Positions 26,429-33,715 of a DNA stretch of 64,000 bases are shown piece after piece. Numbering within the stretch: position 1 is the first letter of the stretch; each line of letters starts with the position of its first letter. This DNA is from Baekduia soli (GTDB lineage: Bacteria > Actinomycetota > Thermoleophilia > Solirubrobacterales > Solirubrobacteraceae): NCBI RefSeq assembly GCF_007970665.1, contig NZ_CP042430.1, positions 4,650,001-4,714,000 of the forward strand, read 5' to 3'. Both the position numbers and the translations under genes were made by a program. A model generated the notes under the pieces. It had not been told where the DNA came from and did no database searches. It saw only the letters and a program-made list of their open reading frames with translations.

Positions 26429-27168
26429 GCGGGCGCCCGCATCCGCGTCGCGACCTGGCGCGCCATGAGGCGCGTGTAGCCCATCATCGTCGGCAGGACC
26501 TTCAGCTTGGACTCGCCGATGCGCCGGCCGGCGTCGAGGTCGACGGGGATCTCCTCGATGACCGCGTCCAGGCGCGAGAGCTTGCCGAGGATCTCGGCCT
26601 TGCACGCGAAACCGCCCTCGCGGATGAACCCGCGGTCGTGGGCCAGATAGCCGCGGCGCAGGATGCCCGCGCGGTAGACGCGGAAGAACGAGGACACCGT
26701 GCGCGCGTCGACGCCGGCGGTCGCCCGCACGGCGAAGGACGCGGCGCGGGAGAGGCCGGCCCGGTGGCGCCCGGCGCCGACGATCGCGCCGCCTGCGTGC
26801 ACGGAGGCCAGCACGACATCGGCCCCCGACCGCGCGCGGGTCAGCATGGCGTCCAGCGCGTCGAGGTCGCTCGTCGTGTCGGACTCCAGGGTCACGACGA
26901 GGTCGTCGTCGCGGTCGCAGAGCTCGAGGGCCAGGCGGAAGCCGCGGTCGAACGCGCGGCCCGGGCCCTGGTTGCGGATCTGGCGCACGAGCATGAGCGG
27001 GACCGGCCCGTCGTAGGCCGCGGCCACGCCGGCCGTGTCGTCGGTGGACCCGTCGTCGACGAGCAGCACGTGCCCGCCGGCCCACAGCGCGGGGCGCTGC
27101 TCGAGGTCGTGCAGCAGGCGCGGGACGTTGGCCTCCTCGTTGAAGGCCGGGATGACGAACACCTGCAT
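26425..27168 (-). CDS. Glycosyltransferase family 2, dolichol-phosphate mannosyltransferase-like
   Basis: The 247-residue product resembles polyprenyl-phosphate sugar synthases: VFVIPAFNEEANVPRLL at the start, LLVDDGSTDDT near residue 35, TLESDTTSDLDALDAML near 93 with the metal-binding acidic cluster, and SSFFRVYRAGILRR near 160. Such enzymes load a sugar onto polyprenyl phosphate, which would supply the donor for the adjacent GT39-like enzyme; this link is an inference from context. The DXD motif is ESD here. The ATG at 27168 shares a base with the TGA of the sugar transferase gene. Confidence 0.83.
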   Translation of the reverse strand: MQVFVIPAFNEEANVPRLLHDLEQRPALWAGGHVLLVDDGSTDDTAGVAAAYDGPVPLMLVRQIRNQGPGRAFDRGFRLALELCDRDDDLVVTLESDTTSDLDALDAMLTRARSGADVVLASVHAGGAIVGAGRHRAGLSRAASFAVRATAGVDARTVSSFFRVYRAGILRRGYLAHDRGFIREGGFACKAEILGKLSRLDAVIEEIPVDLDAGRRIGESKLKVLPTMMGYTRLMARQVATRMRAPA

Positions 27169-28652
27169 CAGTAGGCCCCCCGCCGGGCCAGGACGACCGG
27201 GATCGTCTGGCACAGGATCTTGATGTCCCACCACAGCGACCAGTTGGTCGTGTAGACGTAGTCGAGCTTGACCATCTCCTCGAAGGAGAGGTCGTTGCCG
27301 CCGAGCACCTGCCAGAGGCCGGTGATGCCGGGCAGGGACTCCAGCCGACGGCCCGCCCAGCCGGTGATCTGGTCGGCCTCGTGCACCACGAACGGGCGCG
27401 GGCCGACGAGGCTCATCTCGCCGCGGACGACGTTGACGAGCTGCGGCAGCTCGTCCAGGCGCCAGCGGCGCAGCAGGTCGCCGGTGCGCGTGATCCGCGG
27501 GTCGCTGCGGATCTTGAACAGCGGCCCGTCCATCTGGTTGAGGTGCGCGAGGTCGAAGCGCTGGTCCTCGGCGCCGTCGACCATCGTGCGGAACTTCATG
27601 ATCCTGAAGGGGTCGCCGCCGCGGCCGTTGCGCAGCTGGCGGAAGATGACCGGCCCCGGGCTGTCGAGCTTGATGGCCACCGCGATGAGCGCGAGCAGCG
27701 GGCTGAGCACGGCCAGGCCGAGCAGCGAGGCGGACAGGTCGAAGGAGCGCTTGAGCAGGCGCACGCTGCGCGACAGGCGCATGGGCGGCAGGCTCACGAC
27801 CGGGATGCCCTGGAGGTCCTCGATCGTCGCGTTGGACGCGAAGAGCTCGAAGTAGGTCGGGACGATCGACAGGTGGACGTCGGGCCGGCGCACGCGCCGC
27901 ACGAGGTCCAGCGTCTGCTCGTAGTGGCTGCCCGTGCCGGCCAGGACCACCCAGTCGATCTCGTGGCGCTCGACGACCTCGGTCAGGTCGGCGGCGCGGC
28001 CGAGGATGTCGGGGCCGATCGTGGCGCCGTCGTCGTCGAGGAACCCGACGACCTCCAGGCCGTAGTCGGGGTGCGCGGCGATCTTGGCCTCGATGAGGCG
28101 CCCGGTCGCGCCGGCGCCGACGATGAGCGTGCGCCGCGGGTTCAGCACGCCCGGCAGCAGCTGGGAGCGGACCGCCCAGCGCGCCGCGGGCACGAGCACC
28201 AGCGCGAAGGCCAGGAACAGGACGGCCTCCGACGGCGAGTACACCTTGATGCCCACGAAGCGGGCCAGCCCCTGGCCGAGGAGCAGCAGGATGAGCGACC
28301 CGGCCATGAGCGCGTTGAGCAGCGTCGCGACCTCGTCGAACGTCGACGCCGCGATCGTGGAGGTCTGGCGCTCGTAGAGGCCGTAGGCCGCGAAGATCGC
28401 GACCCAGCCCACGAGCGCGCCGACGGCCAGCAGCGCGGTTGCCCACTGCGGAGAGACCAGCGCCGGGCCGGCGACCACGTTGGCCAACATGAAGGTCGCC
28501 ACGCCGGCCACGAAGAGCGCGACGGCGTCGCACGCGGCCAGCAGGCCCGTGCGACCCCGCTGCAGCCGGCGGACGGCCTGCGCGCGAGGCGCCTGGCGCG
28601 CGCGCTGCGGCGCGGAGGCGACCGTCAGCCGGTCAGGACGCGAGCCGCTCAT
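27168..28652 (-). CDS. Polyprenyl glycosylphosphotransferase (initiating sugar transferase, WbaP/CpsE type)
   Basis: The 494-residue product starts glycan assembly by moving a sugar phosphate from a UDP-sugar to undecaprenyl phosphate. It has four to five N-terminal membrane helices (about residues 40-160), a soluble CoA-binding-like domain with TLIVGAGATGRLIEAKI near 175, and the catalytic bacterial sugar transferase domain from KRSFDLSASLLGL (about 290) through KFRTMVDGAED, LRRWRLDELPQLVNVVRGEM, VGPRPF and LPGITGLWQV. The first 20 bp overlap the end of the NarL-type regulator gene. It is the key entry enzyme of the reverse operon. Confidence 0.92.
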   Translation of the reverse strand: MSGSRPDRLTVASAPQRARQAPRAQAVRRLQRGRTGLLAACDAVALFVAGVATFMLANVVAGPALVSPQWATALLAVGALVGWVAIFAAYGLYERQTSTIAASTFDEVATLLNALMAGSLILLLLGQGLARFVGIKVYSPSEAVLFLAFALVLVPAARWAVRSQLLPGVLNPRRTLIVGAGATGRLIEAKIAAHPDYGLEVVGFLDDDGATIGPDILGRAADLTEVVERHEIDWVVLAGTGSHYEQTLDLVRRVRRPDVHLSIVPTYFELFASNATIEDLQGIPVVSLPPMRLSRSVRLLKRSFDLSASLLGLAVLSPLLALIAVAIKLDSPGPVIFRQLRNGRGGDPFRIMKFRTMVDGAEDQRFDLAHLNQMDGPLFKIRSDPRITRTGDLLRRWRLDELPQLVNVVRGEMSLVGPRPFVVHEADQITGWAGRRLESLPGITGLWQVLGGNDLSFEEMVKLDYVYTTNWSLWWDIKILCQTIPVVLARRGAY

Positions 28653-29265
28653 CGGGCTCCGCGACCAGGTCGTGCAGGTGGGCGTACCGGCTCGCCTCGG
28701 TGCGGTTGGCCACGCCCAGCTTGCGGTACGTGTTCGACAGGTGGAACTTCACCGTCTGCTCCGTGACCCACAGCTGGCGGGCGATGCGGCCGTTCGTGTG
28801 CCCCTGAGCGGCGAGGCGGAGGATCTCCAGCTCGCGCGTCGTCAGGGGGCAGTCCTGCGCGGCGGCCGACGCGCGGGCGCGGCGGGGCCGGTGGACGACG
28901 TTCTCCTGGACGACCTCGCGCAGCAGGGTGCCCAGCGCGACGGGGTGCACGGCCTTGGACAGCACCGCCGTGGCGCCGGCCTCGAAGACCTCGTCGAGGG
29001 ACTCCTCGTCCATCTGGCCGCTGAGCAGCAGCGACTTGGCCTCCGGCGCGAGCTCGGCGACCTCCTGGAGGCGGTCCAGCGCGTGACGGCGGACGTGCAT
29101 GTCGTCCACGAGGACGATGTCGGGCTGCGCGTCGAGCAGGTGCCGGCTGATGCTCTGGCGGCCGTCGACGAACCCGACGACCTTGAAGCCCGCGGTCTGG
29201 CGCAGGGCCAGGCGGATGGCGTGGACCACGAGCGAGTGGTCGGCGACGACGAGAAGACGCTTCAT
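28633..29265 (-). CDS. NarL/FixJ-family response regulator
   Basis: The 210-residue product has an N-terminal receiver domain (MKRLLVVADHSLVV, phosphoacceptor region DIVLVDDMHV near residue 54, and SK in AVLSKAV near 100) and a C-terminal LuxR-type helix-turn-helix (LTTRELEILRLAAQGHTN and VTEQTVKFHLSNTYRKLG, about residues 143-190). It would bind DNA when phosphorylated. Its end overlaps the sugar transferase gene by 20 bp, so it is co-transcribed with the operon and is a candidate local regulator of it. A full AGGAGGTCATC Shine-Dalgarno region precedes the ATG, unusually strong for this window. Confidence 0.9.
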   Translation of the reverse strand: MKRLLVVADHSLVVHAIRLALRQTAGFKVVGFVDGRQSISRHLLDAQPDIVLVDDMHVRRHALDRLQEVAELAPEAKSLLLSGQMDEESLDEVFEAGATAVLSKAVHPVALGTLLREVVQENVVHRPRRARASAAAQDCPLTTRELEILRLAAQGHTNGRIARQLWVTEQTVKFHLSNTYRKLGVANRTEASRYAHLHDLVAEPDERLAS

Positions 29266-29275
29266 GATGACCTCC

Positions 29276-30550
29276 TCAGGCCGCCTGGACGGACTTCAGG
29301 GACGGACGCTGGACAGGGCGCGCGACGGCGCGCCGGCTGCGGGTGACCCCGCGCAGGTCGACGACCTGGTGGCGCTCGGCGATCGCCGAGTGGTCGATGT
29401 CGGGGTGCGCGGTGACGATCACGACGACCTCGGCGAACTCCAGGACGTCGGGCAGCGCGCCGCCCTCCAGGCCGAACTGGGGCAGGCTGGCCACGAACGG
29501 GTCGTGGTAGGCGATCTCGGCACCGAGCGCGCCGAGCCGCTGGATGATCTTCAGCGCCGGGCTCTCGCGGATGTCGCCGACGCCGGCCTTGTAGGCCACG
29601 CCGAGGATCCCGATGCGCGTGCCCTTGACGGGCTTGCCGAGCTCGTTGAGCCGGCGCTCGACCTTCTCGACGGCCAGGTAGGGCGCGTGCTGGTTGACCT
29701 TGCCCGCCAGCTCGATGAACTCGGTCGAGAAGTCGTGCTCGCGCGCCTTCCACGACAGGTAGAAGGGGTCGACCGGCAGGCAGTGCCCGCCCATCCCGGG
29801 GCCCGGCTCGAAGCGCATGAACCCGTAGGGCTTGGTCGAGGCCGCGTCGATGACCTCCCAGATGTCGATGCCCATCCGGTCGGCCAGCTCGGCCATCTCG
29901 TTGATGAGCGCGATGTTGACCGAGCGGAAGATGTTCTCCAGCAGCTTGGCCATCTCGGCGACCTCGGGGGCCGAGACGCGCACGAGCTGGTCGCAGATCA
30001 GGCCGTAGAGGGCCTCGGCGGCGTTGCCGCAGGTCTCCGTGTGCCCGGCGACGATCTTGGGCGTGGTGCGCAGCGTGTGGTCGGTGCGGCCCGGATCCAC
30101 GCGCTCGGGCGAGAAGGCCAGCAGGAAGTCCTCGCCGGCGGTCAGGCCGGACTCCTCGAGGATCGGCAGGGCGCGCTCACGGGTGGTGCCCGGGTAGGTC
30201 GTGGACTCCAGGACGACGAGCTGGCCGGGCTGGAGGACCGACGCGATGGCCTGGCAGGCGTCGACCAGCGGGCTGAGGTCGGGCTCGCGATTGGGCGTCA
30301 GCGGCGTCGGGACGCACACGACGATCGCGTCGACCTTGGCCAGCGCCGAGATCCGCGTGGTGGCCTGGAAGCGGTCGGCGATCGCCTGCAGCTTCTCGGA
30401 CGGCACGTCCTCGATGTAGGACTCCCCGCAGCGCAGCTGCGCAACCCTCCGGGCGTTCACCTCGATGCCGATGACCTGCTCACCGGCCTCGGCGAAGCTC
30501 ACAGCCAGTGGCAGCCCCACGTAGCCGAGTCCCACGATCCCAACGCTCAT
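29276..30550 (-). CDS. UDP-sugar 6-dehydrogenase, WbpA (UDP-GlcNAc dehydrogenase)-like
   Basis: The 424-residue product oxidises the C6 hydroxyl of a UDP-sugar to the uronate with two NAD+. VGIVGLGYVGLPLAVSFAE opens the Rossmann fold, VPTPLTPNREPDL lies near residue 83, and GPGMGGHCLPVDPFYLSWKA near 265 carries the catalytic cysteine. The PVDPFYLSWKARE context resembles WbpA/UDP-GlcNAc dehydrogenases more than UDP-glucose dehydrogenases; this is inference. The C-terminal domain has GVAYKAGVGDIRESPAL. The ATG at 30550 starts the reverse operon, and the regulator gene follows 10 bp after its stop. Confidence 0.88.
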   Translation of the reverse strand: MSVGIVGLGYVGLPLAVSFAEAGEQVIGIEVNARRVAQLRCGESYIEDVPSEKLQAIADRFQATTRISALAKVDAIVVCVPTPLTPNREPDLSPLVDACQAIASVLQPGQLVVLESTTYPGTTRERALPILEESGLTAGEDFLLAFSPERVDPGRTDHTLRTTPKIVAGHTETCGNAAEALYGLICDQLVRVSAPEVAEMAKLLENIFRSVNIALINEMAELADRMGIDIWEVIDAASTKPYGFMRFEPGPGMGGHCLPVDPFYLSWKAREHDFSTEFIELAGKVNQHAPYLAVEKVERRLNELGKPVKGTRIGILGVAYKAGVGDIRESPALKIIQRLGALGAEIAYHDPFVASLPQFGLEGGALPDVLEFAEVVVIVTAHPDIDHSAIAERHQVVDLRGVTRSRRAVARPVQRPSLKSVQAA

Positions 30551-30771
30551 CTGTCCCCCAGGTCTTTCCGGGCCACGTGCACCACCGTCTGCGTCCTGCA
30601 TCCGGTGCTGCTCGCCCAACGCCCACCATCGTGCGGGACGGCCCGTGCGGCGGCAGGGGATTTCCGGTGCGCGCCGACGGTGATGTTCCGCCGGGTCGAT
30701 GGGTGACGCGCGCCCCCCGTCCGGGTGACGCCGCTGCCCCACGGGGCCCTGGCCGGGCGGCCAGGGCCGGC
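30551..30771. promoter_or_regulatory. Upstream region of the dehydrogenase operon with GGGTGACGC direct repeats
   Basis: This 221-bp spacer must carry the promoter of the reverse polysaccharide operon. GGGTGACGC occurs at 30701-30709 and again at 30723-30731, a 22-bp spacing (two helical turns), which suits a tandem activator site. The left part next to the dehydrogenase gene has no other recognisable element. The right end holds the terminator at 30745-30768. Confidence 0.35.
30745..30768 (-). terminator. Hairpin terminator after the response regulator
   Basis: GGCCCTGGCC (30745-30754) and GGCCAGGGCC (30759-30768) form a perfect 10-bp stem with a GGGC loop. It starts 3 bp after the stop codon of the response regulator gene, and no T-tract follows. 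Confidence 0.6.
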
Positions 30772-31476
30772 CTAGCGGCCGCCGCCGCCGGGCGGCCCGA
30801 CGAACGTCGCGCGGATGCCGTTGGCGATCGCGATCGCCTCGCCCTGGGAGTGGGCTCCGAGCTTGCGCAGCACGCGCTTGACATGGGTGCGCACGGTGTC
30901 GCGGGCCAGGACGAGCTCGTCGGAGATCTGGTCGACGGTCAGCCCGGCGCACAGGAGGTCGAGCACCTCCCACTCGCGCGGGGTCAGCTTGCTGCGCACG
31001 GGCCGCACGCCCAGGCCGCCGGCCGGCAGCGCCCGCACGGAGTCGATGAGCCGCCACGTCAGCCCGGGGCCGACGACGGGCTCCCCGGCGGCGATGCGCT
31101 GCACCGCCGCGACGATCTCGCCGGTGGGTCCGCCCTTGATCAGGTGCCCGGCGGCGCCCGCGCGCAGGCCCACCACGCCGAGCTCGAGGTCGTCGGAGGA
31201 CGTCAGCAACAGCACGCGCACCGCGGGGTTGCGCTCCACGATCGCCCGGGTCGCCGTGAGGCCGTCGACGTTGGCCATCACGATGTCCATCACCATCACA
31301 TCGGGACGGAAGTGCGCGGCCAGGTCGATGGCGTCGCGGCCGTTGTCGGCCTCGGCGATCACGGTCAGGCCCGCATCCTGCAGCCCGGCGCGCAGGGCGG
31401 CACGCAGGCCGTCGTCGTCGTCGACCACGACGACGCGGGCGACCGCGGCGGCCGCTGCGGGGTGGTCCGGCGACAC
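30772..31476 (-). CDS. NarL-family response regulator (paralogue of the gene at 32572)
   Basis: The 234-residue product has a receiver domain with VVVDDDDGLRAAL at the start, the phosphoacceptor in DVMVMDIVMANVDG near residue 63, TSS near 90 and the lysine in HLIKGG near 111. A LuxR-type DNA-binding domain follows (LTPREWEVLDLLCAGLT, VRTHVKRVLRKLG). It is closely similar to the regulator at 32572-33279, including the TPREWEVLDLLC recognition region, so the two arose by duplication. The GTG at 31476 is preceded by CATAAT at 9 nt. A strong hairpin follows its stop. Confidence 0.9.
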   Translation of the reverse strand: MSPDHPAAAAAVARVVVVDDDDGLRAALRAGLQDAGLTVIAEADNGRDAIDLAAHFRPDVMVMDIVMANVDGLTATRAIVERNPAVRVLLLTSSDDLELGVVGLRAGAAGHLIKGGPTGEIVAAVQRIAAGEPVVGPGLTWRLIDSVRALPAGGLGVRPVRSKLTPREWEVLDLLCAGLTVDQISDELVLARDTVRTHVKRVLRKLGAHSQGEAIAIANGIRATFVGPPGGGGR

Positions 31477-31485
31477 GATGGCCCG

Positions 31486-31491
31486 ATTATG
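31486..31491 (-). promoter_or_regulatory. Predicted -10 box CATAAT for the response regulator
   Basis: On the reverse strand CATAAT lies 9 nt before the GTG at 31476. It is one mismatch from TATAAT, and no Shine-Dalgarno sequence is present. Confidence 0.4.
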
Positions 31492-31523
31492 CCGGGCGGC
31501 GTGGCACGGCCGCCGCCGCGCGC

Positions 31524-31898
31524 CTAGGCCCGGCGGCGCCCGACCTCGACGACGGCCTCGCGGACGAGCTCGAGGTCGGTGGTCTTGGGGATGTGCAGCG
31601 TCACCAGGCGGGCCTGCGCCCGCGCGACGAGCTCGGGCTCGAAGCCCGAGAACGTCACGATCGGCGTCCCGGGCGCGATGTCGGCCATCGCGCGCAACAG
31701 CTCGGCGGGCGACAGGCTCGGCATCTGGAGGTCGAGGACGATGACGTCGGGGTCGAGGTCGGCGGTCAGGTCCAGCGCCGCATCGCTCGTGCCGGCCTCC
31801 CCCACGATCTCGGCGTCCTCGCCACGCTCGAAGACCCAGCGCAGCAGGGCGCGCAACTCGGCGGCGTCGTCGCAGAGCAGGACGCGGACCGCGCTCAT
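31524..31898 (-). CDS. Stand-alone receiver-domain protein (CheY-like)
   Basis: The 124-residue product consists of one receiver domain. VLLCDDAAELRALL carries the acidic pair, DVIVLDLQMPSL near residue 53 the phosphoacceptor aspartate, VTFSGFE the Thr/Ser switch and LHIPKTTDL near 103 the lysine. With no output domain it could act as a phosphate relay or sink, or act through protein contacts. Its ATG overlaps the stop of the histidine-kinase-like gene upstream, which makes that protein the likely partner. Confidence 0.88.
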   Translation of the reverse strand: MSAVRVLLCDDAAELRALLRWVFERGEDAEIVGEAGTSDAALDLTADLDPDVIVLDLQMPSLSPAELLRAMADIAPGTPIVTFSGFEPELVARAQARLVTLHIPKTTDLELVREAVVEVGRRRA

Positions 31899-32575
31899 GC
31901 CGCGGGCACCCGGATGGACACCAGGACGCGATCGGGACCCTCGGTGATCGTGATCGTCCCGCCGCGACGCTCGACGAGCCGGCGGCAGACGACCATGCCG
32001 ACGCCCGCGCCGAGCATCGGCCCGCGGCCGCGCGGGCGGCCGAACGGCGCGAACGGGTCGGTGTCGGCGCGCGGGGGCGAACCGTCGTCGAGGACCTCGA
32101 GCGCGACAACGCCGCCGGCCGTCTCCGCGGTGATCTGGATGCGGCGCGCCGCGCCGGCCAGCGCGCTGCGCAGCAGGTGGCCGAAGAGCCGCTCGGCCTC
32201 GCCGGCCCCCAGGGCCGACGCGGGCAGCGGCTCGCGCAGGAGCGTCAGCCCTGCCCGGCGCATGGCGACGTCGAGGTCGGCGGCGGCCAGGTCCAGGGCC
32301 GCGTCCAGGGGCGCGCCGGGGGCCTCGGACGCCTCGCCGGAGGCGCGGACGAGGTCCAGGAGGTCGTCGACGAAGCGCTGGGCGCGATCGGTGCCGGCGC
32401 CCAGCGCGCGCAGGGCGTCCTCCCCGCCGGGCCCCAGGCGGCTGCGCTGCCCGTGCAGGAGCGACGCGGCCCCGCGCACGAGCGCCACCGCCTCGCCGAG
32501 CTGATGGGCGGCCAGGGCGGCGTAGGCGTCCAGCTCTCCCTGCGATGGGGGCCGCGCAGGGTCGCCGGACGTCAT
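31895..32575 (-). CDS. Histidine-kinase-like protein with degenerate ATP-binding N box
   Basis: The 226-residue soluble product has a dimerisation/phosphoacceptor-like helix (YAALAAHQLGEAV, histidine near residue 24) and an HATPase-like C-terminal half. The N box reads LFGHLLRSALAGAARR, so the usual asparagines that bind Mg-ATP are His and Ser. The D box reads LDDGSPPR, and the G2 region is GAGVGMVVCRRLVERRGGT. It may be a pseudokinase, a phosphatase or a scaffold. It is coupled by ATGA to the receiver-only protein downstream, and its start overlaps the end of the regulator gene upstream. It has no sensor domain or membrane segment. Confidence 0.75.
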   Translation of the reverse strand: MTSGDPARPPSQGELDAYAALAAHQLGEAVALVRGAASLLHGQRSRLGPGGEDALRALGAGTDRAQRFVDDLLDLVRASGEASEAPGAPLDAALDLAAADLDVAMRRAGLTLLREPLPASALGAGEAERLFGHLLRSALAGAARRIQITAETAGGVVALEVLDDGSPPRADTDPFAPFGRPRGRGPMLGAGVGMVVCRRLVERRGGTITITEGPDRVLVSIRVPAA

Positions 32576-33279
32576 TCCTCGGCCGCGAGCCCGTCTTCGA
32601 GCATGCCCGCGCGCAGCCGCGAGGCGGCGGCGACGGCCTCGCGCCGCGAGCGCACGTCGAGCTTGCGCAGCACGTTCTTGACGTGCGAGCGGACGGTCTC
32701 GACCGAGACGACCAGCCGGTCGGCGATCTCGTCGGTCGACAGGTTCTGGCACAGGAGGTCCAGGACCTCCCACTCGCGCGAGGTCAGGTCGCTGCGGATC
32801 GGGCGCAGCCCGGCGCTGTCGTGGCGCACGAGGCGCAGGTCCTCGATGAGGCGCATCGTCAGGCGCCGGGTGATGACGGCCTCGCCGTCGCGGGCGCAGT
32901 ACAGGGCGCGGGGCAGGGAGTCGATGCCGACGTTCTTGCACAGGAAGCCCGCCGCGCCGGCGCGCAGGGTCATCAGGCCCACCTCGTCGTCGTCGCTGGA
33001 GGTGAGGATCACCACCTTGACGTCGGGCGCGCTGCGGGTGATCTCGCCCATGGCGGCCAGCCCGTCCATGCCGGGCATGATGAGGTCCATCACGACGACG
33101 TCGGGCTTGTAGTATGCCGCCAGCTCGACGGCCTCGCGGCCGCTGCCGGTGTCGGCGATCACCGTGATGCCGGCCTGCTGGAGCACGTCGCGCAGCATCC
33201 GCCGCGCGAGCGGGTCGTCGTCGGCGACGATCACGCGCAGCGTCTTCTCGCTGCTCTCAGCCTTGAATTCCATCCCCAT
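32572..33279 (-). CDS. NarL-family response regulator
   Basis: The 235-residue product has a receiver domain (VIVADDDPLARRML, phosphoacceptor in DVVVMDLIMPGMDG near residue 67, TSS near 94, lysine in FLCKNV near 115) and a LuxR-type DNA-binding domain (LTSREWEVLDLLCQNLS, VRSHVKNVLRKLD). I chose the ATG at 33279 because AGGAAGGG lies just upstream; an ATG at 33273 is also usable, and the longer reading from 33333 lacks a ribosome site. It heads a reverse operon with the kinase-like and receiver-only genes and is divergent from the histidine kinase at 33716, its probable cognate kinase. Confidence 0.9.
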   Translation of the reverse strand: MGMEFKAESSEKTLRVIVADDDPLARRMLRDVLQQAGITVIADTGSGREAVELAAYYKPDVVVMDLIMPGMDGLAAMGEITRSAPDVKVVILTSSDDDEVGLMTLRAGAAGFLCKNVGIDSLPRALYCARDGEAVITRRLTMRLIEDLRLVRHDSAGLRPIRSDLTSREWEVLDLLCQNLSTDEIADRLVVSVETVRSHVKNVLRKLDVRSRREAVAAASRLRAGMLEDGLAAEE

Positions 33280-33358
33280 GAGCCCTTCCTGGTCTCGGTC
33301 CCGACCGGAGCCGTCCTGTCCGGCTGCTTCCATAGAAAAGAGGATGCGGTTGAAGGCA

Positions 33359-33377
33359 GGGGGTATTTTTCACCCCC
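33359..33377. promoter_or_regulatory. Inverted repeat GGGGGT-N7-ACCCCC, candidate operator
   Basis: The arms GGGGGT (33359-33364) and ACCCCC (33372-33377) flank the AT-rich core ATTTTTC. The centre lies 89 bp from the regulator start codon at 33279. It shares TTTCACC with the second repeat at 33618. Confidence 0.5.
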
Positions 33378-33617
33378 ATGACCGGAATCCGGGGTGTTCT
33401 GCGGTGGCGCGGTGGCGGCCCCCGCTGGGGATCTGGGGGCCGCCGCGCGCCCGCGAGCTCCGGACCCCGCGTGAGGCGGTACCCCGGGGCCGCCGGTGCG
33501 GCGCGGCGCGCGGCATCGTGCCACGCGACCGTGCCCGGGCGACGATACGGAGGCCCCGCGAGCCGCCCAGGTGAGGTGTTGCCGGGCGCCTGGAGGACAC
33601 CGGCGCCGTGGACCGGG

Positions 33618-33634
33618 GTAGGAATTTCACCTAC
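33618..33634. promoter_or_regulatory. Inverted repeat GTAGG-N7-CCTAC, candidate operator
   Basis: GTAGG (33618-33622) and CCTAC (33630-33634) flank AATTTCA. The centre lies 90 bp from the kinase start at 33716, mirroring the first repeat. The shared TTTCACC core suggests one DNA-binding protein for both sites. Confidence 0.5.
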
Positions 33635-33715
33635 GGGGGGTGCGTTCCTCACGTTTGATTGCCGATCACAGGGTTCCGGAGGACACGATGTCGTACGGAA
33701 AGGGGATCGTCCAAC

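Larger units (their letters stand above)
33280..33715. other. 436-bp divergent intergenic region between regulator and kinase genes
   Basis: No open frame here looks like a real gene. The region contains two AT-cored inverted repeats (listed separately) near its two ends, which stand out in otherwise GC-rich DNA. AGGGG at 33701-33705 is a plausible ribosome site for the GTG at 33716. The middle part (about 33390-33600) shows nothing I recognise. Confidence 0.6.
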
